Notes under the pieces: generated by a model
Told to the model about the DNA's origin: nothing
Seen by the model: the letters and a program-made list of their open reading frames with translations, nothing else
The model's database searches: none
Made by a program: the position numbers and the translations under genes
Source: Amphibalanus amphitrite
Lineage: Eukaryota > Arthropoda > Thecostraca > Balanomorpha > Balanidae
Direction: 5' to 3'
NCBI RefSeq assembly: GCF_019059575.1
Contig: NW_024881698.1
Location: 248,001-312,000 of the forward strand
Length of the DNA: 64,000 nucleotides
Part shown: one piece after another, positions 1 to 27,008 of the stretch
Layout: each line of letters begins with the position of its first letter
Numbering within the stretch: position 1 is the stretch's first letter

Positions 1-241
1 CCCCCCCCCCCGATATACCTGCCAATAACGTCGCAAATACCATCTTTCACACAGAATGCAGATTTCCAGAAACCACGAGACTCTGATCTGATACATAGCG
101 GCTGCCTGGGCTCGATGTCGGACTCGACCGGCTTTGCCACGACCAGTGTGCCCCAGGCCAGTCCCCGGAGCAGCTGTGACCGCTCCATGCGCTGCCTACT
201 CTGCCGCCCGATCCGTCATCTCCTATGGTCGCCGGACTCAC
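1..241 (-). other. scrib intron, start of window
   Basis: A C-run opens the window, followed by unremarkable intronic sequence. I see no exon that continues PDZ3. Confidence 0.6.
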
Positions 242-15423
<15,182 letters not shown>

Positions 15424-15424
<1 letters not shown>

Positions 15425-18100
15425 CGATAGGATGAGCGATAAACGATAATTATCGCTGTTAAGTAAATCGGTTATCGTAATCGTTTATCGCTAAATTTTC
15501 AAAATTATCGCTCATCCACTTATCGCAAGTTACACAAAAATTATGAACGACGATAAACGATAGGAGAGAGTAAATGTAAAACTAAAATGTAAAACGGTAT
15601 GATGGGAAAATGGGAGACGATCGACAGTGTAGGTATGCCGCGCGACAGCATGTGTGCGCAACCTGTTGCCATCTGCTAAGTGTACCTACAGATCTGTAAG
15701 ACGGCCGACGGGTGGTATAAATTTGCGCGGCAGACCGGGCAGAGGTCAGTCACATGGGGGGGGGGGGGGTCCACTCCCGCATATCTGGGGAAGTGAACAA
15801 GTATATAAATGAACGTGCTCCAGAAAGTCAAACTCAGCATAAAAACTACGCCAACTTGGCTCAGGTTTCCGTCTTTGTACAGCCCACCGCTAAAGTAATG
15901 TGTGGCCTTACCAATCTCAACGGATGGCTTTGACCGACGATTTTTAAATGCAGACTGATTGAAAAGAAGACGTCAATAGATAAAGTTGTAGCTGCAAGGG
16001 TGAAGATACTTTTGCTGGCTTCAGGAGCAGTGGAAACCTTATTACAAGGCATATCGTTATATTCTTCATGTAAAATCAAACGTTTCGTCTCTGAACAAAG
16101 ACATCATCAGTGAAGTTACACACAACAGTACATATTATGAGAAAATAAGCAATCAGGCGACATAACAAGAGCAACACAGTATCGCACATAAAATCATGCA
16201 TATCATAAACGTTTCATGTTTCATCAAAGACCCCTAGGTAACGATATCTAATTTATACGCCGACAACTTATCATTGATGGAAGGCCTAGACTTGAATATG
16301 TGAAGCGATTCCAGAATTCTTAAATTAAAGTTTGAACGTTTTTTGTCAATGATCTTAAAATCGTTCAACGAAAATGGTACGTCGCATGCCAATGAATGGT
16401 CTCTAACAGAAGAGGCTACAGGAGAGGTAAGAAAATTTCCCGTTCTGTCCGACTTGCCCTGATGCTGGCACACTCTGCTATAAAGGCGCACATAGGTCGA
16501 GCCTATGCATGTCCCCTCACACGAGGGGCAACTGAACTGATAAACTATAGCAGAGCGGCATGCATGATTTTATGTGCATGATTTATGATATGCATGATTT
16601 TATGTGCGATACTGTGTTGCTTTTGTTATTTCGCCTGATTGCTTATTTTCTCATAATATGTAGGGGAAGTTGGGGCAATGCCGGAGTTGGGGCAAAGCCG
16701 AAATTCGAGATATTTCGAAAACCGTAAGACATGGATGCCACCTGTCAGTGATGCTTTGAAGCTTAAGTGACTACAATTATCGAATGTATGTTACGAGTCG
16801 TCATTCGGAATACTTCGACTGTGAGGGCGCCAAGAGCGTTTTCAAGGTACGTTTCCCTTGTACTACATGCGCCTTTGAAGCTGCATTTTTTACTCATTAT
16901 GCTACCGTTTGTCTGGCCAATTCGGTCAAGTAATCTTTAGCATGTCTTTGCATAAGTGTGCTGCCTATTTGAAATTTATACAGCACGTTGAAAAGTTATG
17001 GGCCTGCAAATGAAAGTATGGCTGGCTGGGGTAATGCCGAAAACGTGCGATTACGCACGTGTTAAAAGCACGCTACGTGGACTTTACTGCTGTAGAATAG
17101 CAACGCGTATTTTTAGTCACACAAATTACACTTTCGGCCTGTTACCTATAAGGAATGATTTATAACCTGGCATTTTCTTATTATATCACACAATTATAAC
17201 TTCCAGTGTGCACCGCGTCCTCAAGCTCTTGAAACGTGTGTCAGCTTTGATGAATTCTGGATAAAGTTTGAGATAAAATGGCAAAACATCAATGTCGGCA
17301 TTCCCCGTAGATCATTTCTCCCATTTTCGGCTTTCCCCGCAGTCCGGGGCAACGCCGAAAAAGTCACTTCTTTGATATTTTTAGTTTGTGCGCTCAACGG
17401 TATGCGAATTCATCAAATGCGCCTGGTATGTTTGAAAGGCAAAAGACTGGCCTCTCGAATGACGCCAACAAGAATAGCGTATGTTGTCTACCTTGCGTGC
17501 TACGGGCGTCAGAAAAAAAGTCTTCGGCGTTCCCCCAACTTCCCCTACTGTTGTGTGTAACTTCACTGATGATGTCTTTGTTCAGAGACGAAACGTTTGA
17601 TTTTACATGAAGAATATAACGATATGCCTTGTAATAAGGTTTCTACTGCTCCTGAGGCCAACAAAAGTCAGACTTTTTGACGCAATTAAACGAGACCATG
17701 GGTGAAGATACATGTAAGCTACATTAAAAGTCTCGTTGCAGTCTGGCTAATCGTATCGTTCCTACGCTTCAGAAGCAGAACATACCCATGACTGAAACCA
17801 CACATTACTTCTGCTGTGACCTGTACACTTTAAGTACACTTATTTAAACTGTATTTCTTATCACTTTTGTTATCGCTGTTAAAAAAACAATTATCGTTAT
17901 CGTTCTATCGTTTAGCGTTTCGTTATCGCTGTTAAAAACAATTATCGTTATCGTTTTATCATTTTATCGCTACCTATCGCTGTTAAATTTTTGAATATTT
18001 TTATCGTTTATCGTTTATTGTTATCGCAAACCTTTCTTATCGTTTTATCGTTATCGCAGGTCCGAAAATTAGTTATCGTGTAATGCACTGTGAATCATAT
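15424..18100. repeat. TTATCG-rich repeat with a foldback element
   Basis: Both borders (15424-15540 and 17850-18080) are dense in TTATCG/CGATAA words. Inside, about 15860-16210 returns inverted across 16560-16660 and 17548-17830 (for example AAACGTTTCGTCTCTGAAC). Part of the same repeat recurs near 23150-23380. No coding capacity seen. It is split by the TA element at 16663-17545. Confidence 0.65.
16663..17545. mobile_element. Non-autonomous TA-target element A (Tc1/mariner-type MITE)
   Basis: The ends are GGGGAAGTTGGGGCAATGCC and its inverse ending CCCCCAACTTCCCC, flanked by TA on both sides. The uninterrupted host sequence (ATATGTACTGTTGTG) can be read from the inverted arm at 16110-16140, which confirms a TA duplication. 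The interior repeats the words GGGGCAAAGCCG, GGGGTAATGCCG and their inverses. No transposase frame. Confidence 0.85.
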
Positions 18101-18116
18101 AACATTTTTAATCACT

Positions 18117-19552
18117 CGGCGCCCTTCTGGGAGAATGGCGCCCTCGTCATGGTCTCACAGCGCCGTCGTAACCTTCTGGCGTCCCTTCCCTACGGCTACG
18201 TTCCCACCAATTCAGCGCTACTGAAGTACTGACTGTTCGGATGGCTGGATGGCGCCATTTTTTTTTTTTTGACACCCTTCCGGTCACTTTACACTTTTAA
18301 CCGTGTATTTGCTTAGCCTTAGTCAGACATGTCACTTGGAGCGCCCTTCGGCTAGCAACGTTATTAAATTCGTCATTCGATGTTAATTTAGGCTCCCACA
18401 TAAAGAATAGGTATCCGTTGCGCCCCCAAACGGCCTGGTGCCCCTACACTCTACAGCTGGGCACCCACAATCATTACGAGTGAGCGAGCGCAGCGAGCGA
18501 AGCGAAGTCTTTTCAATATGACGGAAAAATCTCAGTATGAGCGGCCCGGCCCGGCCCGGCCCGGCCCGGCCTGTAACGCTTTTGAGAGGCTTACATCTCA
18601 TCAACCGCTGGACCGATTGGCCTGCGGTCTTTTTTGCTGGGTAGCCCCATCCCTTCTACTCCGTAATTGACTACCTTGTCTTGACACATCTCAGTGACCG
18701 TCGTGGCACGTGCCACGTGAAAAGTCAAGGGTGTTCAAGCTGTTGTGCAAAAGTAGTGATTTTGATAGGCTCATATCTCAGCAGCCGCTTGGACGATTGT
18801 CTTGCGGTAATTTTTGTAGGGTAGCTGCATCCCTTCTACCAAAGGTCGGATTCTCTTGATCTATGTGAGTGACCCCCACTGCACGTGCAAAATACAAAAA
18901 GAAGAGGTGCCAAGTTTGTTCCCATTTCAATAACTCGGTAATTACTGGGGTGATTTCGCTGAAACTTGGCATACAGGTAGGCACCCACCAGGCAATGCAT
19001 TCCCATGTGTTGCGGTTATAGGGTGCTACTGCACGTGCGCACGTGCAGGGGGCACTTCCAGATCTCGAGAACGGCTGGGCCGATTGCGCTCAAATTTGGT
19101 ACACGGTTGGGGACCGGTTAGTAGGGTGCCGTGCAAAAGCCAGTTTGGACCCCGTTTGCACGTGCGCACGTGCAGAATGCCGCTTCCAGATCTCAGGAAC
19201 GGCTGGGCCGATTGCGTTCAAATTTGGCACACCGCTAGCGACCAGTTAGAAGGGTGCTTTGCACAAGCCCCGTTGGAAATACCCTCTCGCCCTTCCGCAC
19301 GTGCAGGGCTCACTATCTCGGTCGCTCGTTCTTCGCCCAAAAGGCGCTTTACTGGTTTTAGGAAAATTACACTCCTGCCCCAGTCTGAATTCTGAAAGTA
19401 GTTCCCGCGCCCCTGCACTGCCTGAGGGTCCCAGACGCGTGTTTGACGCGTATTTCTTTTTTCCAACCAAGTACCTACAGGCGTTACCCAAAGATATGTA
19501 GTTATAACCGAACCGAAAACAAAACAAACAAACCTAACCTGACCTCAGGTCT
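18117..19552. repeat. Diverged tandem repeat region
   Basis: It contains five CGGCC units near 18542-18572, then several diverged units of 130-170 bp with motifs such as CTCGAGAACGGCTGGGCCGA and TCAAATTTGG. Palindromic TGCACGTGCGCACGTGCAG occurs near 19031 and 19156. No gene recognised. Confidence 0.55.
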
Positions 19553-19822
19553 CAGGGGTGCGGAAAGTATTTTCAGACGGGGGGGGGGGGCACCATATAT
19601 GTAGAGATCAACCTAGGGGATCCCCAAATCTAGTTTTCTCACCGGTTTTAGGACACTTATTTTCCATCTCTTGGCTTTTTCAACAAAAAAGAAAACATTT
19701 GCATACAAAGTGCGGTACCCATTCCGTCTCCAAGTTGTGGGGGCACCACCCCTTCTGCCCCATGGAGTTGGAGGGGGGGGGGGGCAAGCTGCCCCACTGC
19801 CCCCGGCTGGTTCCCGCGCAGC
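19553..19822. mobile_element. hAT-type MITE, copy 1
   Basis: About 265 bp, the same family as 25621-25873: shared internal blocks include GAGATCAACCTAGGG, CTAGTTTTCTCACCGGTTTT and GGCTTTTTCAACAAAAAA. Ends are CAGGGGTGCGG and TTCCCGCGC. No clear target duplication here. Confidence 0.7.
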
Positions 19823-20165
19823 CTGACTTAACCTACAACGTAATAACTACAACCTACAACCTACATACAGCCTACAAGCATACAACCTATACCTGAATCT
19901 ACAAACCGACAACGGGCCAAAATACGTGCCGGACGCGAACCCTCGATCTATCGCTTACGAGGCAGGTACTCTCTGCCACCACTAGAACGCGCAGCCAGCT
20001 GCTTGCAGTAACCTAACCTAAACTGAACTGACCTAACCTTCAACCTACTAACTACAACTTCAACCTATAAACCTACAACCTACAAACAAACAAACCTACA
20101 GCGGCCGAAAATTTCCGCCGATAGCCGGACGCGAACCCTCAATCTATGATTTACGAACCAGGTAG
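19823..20165 (-). repeat. CAACCTA-type simple sequence with two tRNA-like SINE heads
   Basis: Runs of CTACAACCTACAACCTAC surround two minus-strand tRNA-like segments (about 19925-19995 and 20105-20165). Both contain the B-box-like GAGGGTTCGCGTCCGGC; the first also has an A-box-like TGGTGGCAGAGAGTACC. They look like tRNA-derived SINE heads rather than working tRNA genes, since I cannot fold a clean acceptor stem. Confidence 0.45.
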
Positions 20166-20177
20166 GTAATAGGTATA

Positions 20178-21294
20178 GGGGAAGCCGGGGGAAGCCCGGG
20201 CGCGGGGAAAGCCCGGCCACCCCGTTTCCGGCTAAATTATTCACAATAAAATGCTCAACTGTTTGTCCTTTCAGCGTGGCAACTAAGGTAACGCCAGCAA
20301 AAAAGTTAAAGCTAACAAAAATTGCATATTGTTAAAGTTATAGCGCAAAAATGATATTTTAAGGGTTTTTAGCTAAAAAGTGAGATATGTTGCACTGTTA
20401 ATGTTATACCATACAGTACTAATATTTATACGAATGTTATGTAAGGACCGTTTAAGTGTTTGTAGTGAGGGGTGACGAGGCAGACTGGCTTAAGTATGAC
20501 ATTTTTTCGAATATCGCTGTTCTAAAATAAAAAATTAGCACATTGGGGTAGCCCCGGGCGAGTGGCCAAGCATACCCCCACCCGAGAGCAATGCCACTAA
20601 ACCACTGTTTTCCATGATATAATAGGTACTGAGCAGGTTTGGTTTACACCTAGATCAAAGATAAATTTCGAAAATAAACATGTCATCATAGACAAAGCCA
20701 GTCATGTCACTTAAGGTCAACTAGGGTCAAACTACGTTTTTGCAGATAACGCGACAGACAATGAAGCTAGAGCTTCAAAAATGGTGTCGTTGTGTTCTTC
20801 TTCATCAGCCGAGTCGAATGATATGCAATATGATACATTAAGGTAAAAAGAAAAATAAATTTTAAGGAATTTTGAAATACACATTTTTTGTCAATTTTGT
20901 ATCACGATTTTCATCGACCTGTACTGTATATGTGGTAGACGCTAGCTAAAATACCAGTAGTGACATAAACTCTAAGATGTCCAGAGCTTATCAGTACCTT
21001 AATATTTCACTTTCCGTTAATATTTGGAAGACACATAATGGTTTCATCAACTCGTTGTAAAGCGCTGGGGAGGTGGCCGGCGTTACCCCTATGCCGGGCT
21101 TACCCCAGAAAAATCAACACTTTTTTAAAACTCGATTTTCTCAACCTTATACTTATTCCACGAAACCGAATTTTTGGGAAAACACGGCCAATGAACTTAG
21201 CTAGCTAACAGGATATCAACATTTTATACAGCACGTATTGTATGTAATAAAAATGAAAAAGAGCTTACTATGCCGGGCTTCCCCCGGCTTCCCC
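20178..21294. mobile_element. Non-autonomous TA-target element B
   Basis: Ends are GGGGAAGCCGGGGGAAGCCC and the inverse ending CCCCCGGCTTCCCC, with TA on both sides (20176-20177, 21295-21296). The interior repeats element-specific words such as GGGGTAGCCCCGGGCG and TGCCGGGCTTACCCC. AT-rich core; no transposase. Confidence 0.85.
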
Positions 21295-21296
21295 TA

Positions 21297-21993
21297 CCCT
21301 AACCAATAGACAACTCAGCCAGCTGCTCGCGGCGAGGTATAAGCCAGTTTTGAATGACAAAATGGAATATTCTCTGGGTAGTGCCTCTCTTTGGTTCGAG
21401 GTTCGAAATACAAAATAGAAGCACGCGTCCCAGACCCTGCATTCCGAACAACGCTATATTTAACCACCTCGCGGTCATCATATAACTCAGAAACCACAGG
21501 GTAAATCGAGACAAGAGCACCCACATTCGATTTATCCCTATGCAATTTCACTATATACCCTTGTTGAATATGGTGACCCCAAATGGGAGCCCGGTAACCT
21601 TAAAACGTTAACTTAACGTTGTTCGCCTGCTATGGCAAGCCCGTCCGTGCATTGACACCAGCGACTTTTTCAGCAACGAAATCCAGTTCCTTTCCCGCGG
21701 AAAATATTGGAAATAAGGAGAATGGGACTACGAGAATCACGAATATCCAATTGGTTACGCTACCTTGGTGTTCTAGTTCAAAGTCAGTGTCAGAACACGG
21801 CGCACCAAAAGTGGTGATTCAAATTTTGGCATCAACATGTTTTCGCCACACGTCGAGAACAGATTCTACAGAGATCTAGCTCAGTTAGGTCGGTCAAGTT
21901 CAAAGGACCGATAACTGCAAAGTAGCTACTCTAAGATATTGCTACCATTCCATCATAGAGTTCAGTGCACCATTCCTTCAGCGCAGCGTTGTT
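21297..21993. other. No feature recognised
   Basis: About 700 bp with only short open frames and no domain, repeat or structure I can name. Confidence 0.4.
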
Positions 21994-21997
21994 TTAA

Positions 21998-22464
21998 AGG
22001 GACCCTCCCACCTTCAAAAAAGTGAATGAATTGGCACGAAAATGATGTCGCTCGGTTCAGAAAGAGCGAAAACGAATATCTACCAAATTTCATCGAAAAA
22101 TATTCACCGGTTTTCAAGATATTAGACTTTTACTTTTGTTTACTTTCTGGGATCTCCGCTGTTCCTAGCGACTTTATTTGAAAGTGCGGCATTTGTTGCG
22201 CGCAAAGCAGCATATACCACCGCGTGCTACCAAACGTTTTAGTAAAAGATTTAAGAATCGTTAGATCTCCGCTGACGTCACAAATTCTAAGGGGGCATAC
22301 CAATGCACTAGCCCCTTAGAATCCGAAAACTGCAAGTTTGAAATTCCATATCTCCGAATTAAAGCATTTGTCGATGTTGTGAGTGCCCAAACCGGTATTT
22401 GCAGGCCATGGCCACCAATTTGGCTATCTCAACTCAAAACTAATGTTAAGGTGGGAGTGTCCCT
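21998..22464. mobile_element. TTAA-target MITE (piggyBac-type), copy 1
   Basis: Ends AGGGACCCTCCCACCTT and AAGGTGGGAGTGTCCCT, flanked by TTAA at 21994-21997 and 22465-22468. Other copies are at 24485-24957 and 51688-52160, sharing for example AAATATTCACCGGTTTTCAA. Confidence 0.88.
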
Positions 22465-22704
22465 TTAACACAGAGACCTGAGACCCATGACTCCTCGTCT
22501 TGGATAGGTAGGTGGCGGTATAATAATAATAATGGCGCTGGTATAGAAGCACGCGTTATATTATAGGTTATTTTATATATAATATAAAATAACCTATAAT
22601 GGCGCTGACGAAGTCAACAGACGAAACCGGTCCGCCAACAAGTAATTTTGCATTGTGGTTATCCCTGTAGTGTAGAGTGTAGGCCGTACGGTCCTATTTT
22701 CGAT
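22465..22704. other. Spacer with a perfect AT hairpin
   Basis: Near 22556-22600 the sequence ATTATAGGTTATTTTATAT is followed by its inverse, giving a stem of about 18 bp with almost no loop. Confidence 0.7.
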
Positions 22705-23379
22705 CACTAGCGGATCCAGGGGGGGGGGGGGGCCACGGGGGCCATGGCCCCCCCCCCCCAAAGGCCTAAAGTGGCCTGTTTGGCCCCCCCCCAAAACGCC
22801 AGAAAAATTGCTAAGAAAATATACCTTGATGGAGGTTTTTAGCCACTTGGTGAAGTAAAGCTTTCCACAGCATAATATGGAAGCAATATAGTAGCAGTGA
22901 GGGTCAGTCAAAAGTTGCGCGAGCGGAGTCGACCTTAAAAAAAAGACTGTTGTTGGCACGTGTTTATGGCGCGGCAGCTGGTAGTTGGCGGTGTTTCGCG
23001 TGGTGTGGCATCACTGGCGGATCTGGGGGGGGGGGGTGGGGGAGGGGGGGGCACGGAAGCCTGAGGTGCCCCTGACAGGCCCGTGGTGCCCTTGCTAGGC
23101 CTGTGGTGCCCCTGGACGCTGGCAGGCCTGTGGTACAGTCCACAGCAGAAGTAATGTGGGGTTTCAGTCATGGGTATGTTCTGCTTCTGAAGCTTGGAAC
23201 GATTAGCCAGACTACAATGAAACTTTGAATGTAGATTATATGTATCGTCACCCTTGCAGCTGCAACTTAAGCTATTGACATCTTCTTTTCAATCACTTCG
23301 CATTAAACAATCGCCAGTCAAAGCCAACCGTTGAGTTTGGTAAAACCCTACATTACTTTAGCGGTGGGCTGTAGCGGGC

Positions 23380-23965
23380 CTAGGGTGCCCCTGCTAGGCT
23401 GCTGATGCCCCTGGGACCTGACAGGACTGTGGTGCCCCTGACAAGCCTAAAGTGCCCCCAACAGGCCCGTGATGCCCCCGACAGGCCCAAGGTGCCCCTG
23501 CGTGATGCCGTGATGCCTGCGAGGCCGGTGGTGCCCCCTGCGAGGCCGGTGGGGCCCCTGACAGGCCCATGGTGCCCCTGCTAGACCGGTGGTGCCCCTG
23601 GCAGGCCTGTGGTGCCCCTGCTAGGCCGCTGGTGCCCCTGGGCCCTGACAGGACTGTGGTGCCCCTGACAGGCCCAAGGTGCCCCTGCAAGGCCGGTGGT
23701 GCCCCTGTAAGGCCTGTGGTACCCCTGCTAGGCCTCTGGTGTCCCTGACAGGCCCATGGTGCCCCTGCGAGGCCGGCGGCGCCCCTGGCAGGTCTCTGGT
23801 GTCCCTGACAGACCTGGGGTGCCCCTGACAAGCCTGTGGGGCCCCTCACAGGCCCGTGGTGCCCTTGCTAGGCCTGTGGTGCCCCTGGCGGGCTGGTGGT
23901 GCCCCTGGCGGGCTGGTGGTGCCCCTACTAGGCCGGTGGTGCCCCTGACAGGCCTGTGGTGCCCC
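23380..23965 (-). repeat. 21-bp minisatellite, about 27 units
   Basis: The unit is GGTGCCCCTGACAGGCC(T/C) with variation. The period is a multiple of three, so open frames of GxxGLSGAP type arise on the minus strand; they are artefacts. Confidence 0.85.
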
Positions 23966-24484
23966 CGGGCACCAAGGGGGTCATGACCCATGTGGCCCCC
24001 CTTGGAGTTGGATCTGCCACTGATGCATAATATATTGATTTGTAAAGGCGTTATGGCTTATGCAATATGCAATTGCAGGCACTTGGTATCCCTCACTTAT
24101 CCCTCATTGGGGCTCTGGCGGGCTCCTGAGGGCCCACGTCTATCTCCGGGAGCCCATATAGACAGGCTCCTTTGGGTCCTTTCAGTACACTATAGCATAA
24201 GAGGTCTCCATGCGAGTCCTATACATACATCTGAGGGCGTACCCTGATGTCTGAGGTACCCAACTGCAGCTCCAATGGTCTCTTCTTACACTGGCGGATC
24301 CAGGGAGGGGGCATTTAGGGCCATGCCCCCTTCCCAGAGGCCTAAAGTGGCCCGTTTTCCCCCTCCCCCAAACGATAATGAAACATAGTTCAATCAGGGC
24401 GTGGCCCAGGAGCCGAGTTAGACAGGGCTGTTTTACCACCTCCGGCCCGCAAAGGGACCCAAGCACTGACTCGAAGCGGGTTAA

Positions 24485-24957
24485 AGAGACCCTCCCACCT
24501 TCAAAAAAGTTAATGAATTGGCATGAAAGTGATGTCGCTAGGTTCAGAAAGGGCGAAAACGAATATCTACCAAATTTTATCGAAAAATATTCACCGGTTT
24601 TCAAGAGATTAGACTTTTATTTTTGTTTACTTTTTGGGATATCCGCTGCTGTTCCTAGCGACTTTATTTGAAAGTGCGGCATTTGTTGCGCGCAAAGCAG
24701 CCTATACCACCGCATGCTACCAAACGTTTTAGTAAAATATTAAAAAATCATTAGATCTCCGCTGACTTCACACATTCAGAGGGGCATCCAAAAGCATTAG
24801 CCCCTCTGAATCAAAATGCTGCAATTTTGAAATTCAATATTTCCGATTTAAGGCATTTCTCGATGTTGTGAGTGCGTGCCGAAACCGGTAATTGTGAGCC
24901 AGGGACCCCATTTTGGCTATCTCAGCTCAAATCTAATGTTAAGGTGGGAGGGTCCCT
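24485..24957. mobile_element. TTAA-target MITE (piggyBac-type), copy 2, nested
   Basis: Ends AGAGACCCTCCCACCTT and AAGGTGGGAGGGTCCCT with TTAA at 24481-24484 and 24958-24961. It lies within the composite element 22705-25198. Confidence 0.88.
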
Positions 24958-25312
24958 TTAACTGGTCGATAAAAACAATAGGTAAGTGTTTACAAAGTAA
25001 TATAAAGGCATGGGTCGGGTGGGATACCATTTATATATTTTTCTTTTTAGTTAAAAAAAAATTCATAGTGTCAGGGCTGTGACGAAAAATAAGTGGCCTA
25101 AATCCGATGAGAAAACAGGATTTGGGGGTACCCTAGGTTTGGCTCCTGGATGAGTTGGCCCCCCCCCCCCCCAAAACGCAAGCCTGGATCCGCCAGTGTT
25201 TTCGATACAATATAGTTGCATAGGAATAGGTACGATAGGTACAATAGTCAAAGGACAGCTGCAATGGGCGAAGATGACAAGTTAACCTCTAGCGGTCACC
25301 GAGGTCACCTGT

Positions 25313-25577
25313 TGTAACAGAGTAAAAATGTTTGGTTCTTTGTCGCCAAGCCGCCCTCCGCCGTGCGTCCGTGGGTATGTGTGTCGGAATTTGCATCTCC
25401 TCTGTCCGTTGCCATGGCGACGCCGCGCGACGCGGCGCGGCGAGAGACGCGGCGGGAAGGCAGTCGAGCTTGGGAACCCGCGGGGGAATGTTGTCGCGGT
25501 TTAAGTGGCAATACAGTTTTTTGCCGTTAATCGAGACTCTCGAGCTGGAAACCGGAAAGTACACGCGACCGGTAACA
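25313..25577 (+). repeat. 5' LTR
   Basis: 265 bp, TGTAAC...GTAACA. By eye it matches 30296-30560 throughout. Confidence 0.95.
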
Positions 25578-25620
25578 TTGGGGGCTCGTCCGCTGCGTCC
25601 CTAGTCCAGCGAGACTCAGT

Positions 25621-25873
25621 CAGGGGCGCGGGAACTACTTTCCGACTGGGGGGGCACACCATAATAGAGATCAACCTAGGGTACCCCCAAATCTAGTTTT
25701 CTCACCGGTTTTAGGCCACTTATTTTTCACCCCTCGGCTTTTTCAACAAAAAAAGAAAACATTTGCAAAAAAAGTGTGGTATTCCGTCTCAAAGCTGTGG
25801 GGGCACCGCCCCCACGGCCCCAGAGTTGGGGGGGCAAGCTGCCCCCACTGCCCCCCCGGCTCCCGCGCCTATG
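25621..25873. mobile_element. hAT-type MITE nested in the LTR element leader
   Basis: 253 bp, ends CAGGGGCGCGGGA and TCCCGCGCCTATG, flanked by the exact 8-bp duplication GACTCAGT (25613-25620, 25874-25881). Same family as 19553-19822. Confidence 0.92.
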
Positions 25874-25937
25874 GACTCAGTACCGTGCCGTTAGTATTCT
25901 TTTTTTTTTTAACGTAACTTTGTAATTTTCCGACGCC

Positions 25938-27008
25938 ATGTCGGCCTCTGACCCCGCGCCGGCTAGTGATTCACCACAGCCGCTAGCTGACGCCATCACG
26001 GAGGCGAAACCGACAGCTATGCTCGCATTCATGGAAGAAATGCGGCAGCATATGCAAAATCAAGACAGGCAGATAACAGCGCTACAGCAGGCCGTATCTG
26101 TCAGGGCGGCTCCGGCGGGCGACAATGGCGCCGGTACAAACGATGCCGTCGCCCCCGTCGGGCCTCCAGTGAGTCGTGAGACGGTCCAGAGTCATCCGAC
26201 TCGCTCTCACGACCTGCTCCCGTTTCGTGAAGACCCAGCAGAGCCCATGGACGAATTCTTCGCCCGGTTTGAAAGGTACTGTACGACTGAATACCGCGGT
26301 ACAATGGAAGACGCGCTGCCGCTGCTCCGTTCAAAGCTGTCTGGCCGCGTTCTGGAAATATTCGATGCTAACGGACCCCGCAGCCCGTACCCAGTGATCA
26401 AGCGCCGAATGTTGGAGTGGGCCGCTCGTCAGCGCGGCTACGAGGAGACGACTGCGACGGACGCATATCGGGACGCCGCGCGCCGGCCGGGAGAATCTCT
26501 GGCAGTGTATGCGTTCCGGCTGGCTGCGCTTTTCGAAGATGCCTACCCTGAGGCGGACAAACAGGTGAGCAATGATCTCCGCCGTAAACTGCTGTCGACG
26601 CTGCCAACGTGTGCCGCTGATTTTCTCCGCCGACAGCTGCGTTATGCGCTGATTAATCATGATACCACGCTCAGGTGGGATGGGTTGGTGTCATACCTGG
26701 AATGTGAACGATTCGAGTCGGAGGCTGATGGCACACACGACTCGTTATATGCACGTGCTTCAGCAGAGCACGGCAGTCAGTCAACGGCCGCGCGCCGGTC
26801 GTCCAAAAGCTCCCGTCCCCGGACAACGTCACCACGGTCACGTCCTGCGCACCACGACCTCAGTTTGTCCGCTGACGAGTCAGACAGCGACTCGGACATC
26901 AGCTCTCGGCAGCTGGACTGCGCAAGGCCCCTGAGTACATCGAGAAAGTTCAGAGCTTCCCGCGGCCGCAGACTGTTCAAGAGCTGCGCCGGTTCCTCGG
27001 CCTCGTGA
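25938..27008 (+). CDS. gag-like region of the LTR element
   Basis: A long open frame of the LTR element. The middle part (FARFERYCTTEYRG, LLRSKLSGRVLEIF, FRLAALFEDAYPEADKQ) has the helical, tryptophan-poor look of Ty3/gypsy gag capsid regions; the C-terminal part is Ser/Arg-rich. No zinc knuckle was seen. Part of a fossil element, not a host gene. Confidence 0.75.
   Translation: MSASDPAPASDSPQPLADAITEAKPTAMLAFMEEMRQHMQNQDRQITALQQAVSVRAAPAGDNGAGTNDAVAPVGPPVSRETVQSHPTRSHDLLPFREDPAEPMDEFFARFERYCTTEYRGTMEDALPLLRSKLSGRVLEIFDANGPRSPYPVIKRRMLEWAARQRGYEETTATDAYRDAARRPGESLAVYAFRLAALFEDAYPEADKQVSNDLRRKLLSTLPTCAADFLRRQLRYALINHDTTLRWDGLVSYLECERFESEADGTHDSLYARASAEHGSQSTAARRSSKSSRPRTTSPRSRPAHHDLSLSADESDSDSDISSRQLDCARPLSTSRKFRASRGRRLFKSCAGSSAS

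Larger units (their letters stand above)
22705..25198. mobile_element. Composite hAT-type element with 8-bp duplication TTTTCGAT
   Basis: Left end CACTAGCGGATCCAGG and right end CCTGGATCCGCCAGTG. TTTTCGAT flanks both (22697-22704, 25199-25206), so the two ends belong together. Inside lie further CACTGGCGGATC ends (23012, 24022, 24286), a 21-bp minisatellite and a TTAA MITE, showing repeated self-insertion. No transposase. Confidence 0.8.

Noticed and set aside
19925-20165. Functional tRNA genes
   Set aside because: A- and B-box-like words are present but no clean cloverleaf could be drawn by eye; a SINE head is more likely.
23394-23991. Gly/Ala/Pro repeat open frames resembling collagen or mucin
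   Set aside because: 21-bp minisatellite in a transposon; frame length follows from the period being a multiple of three.
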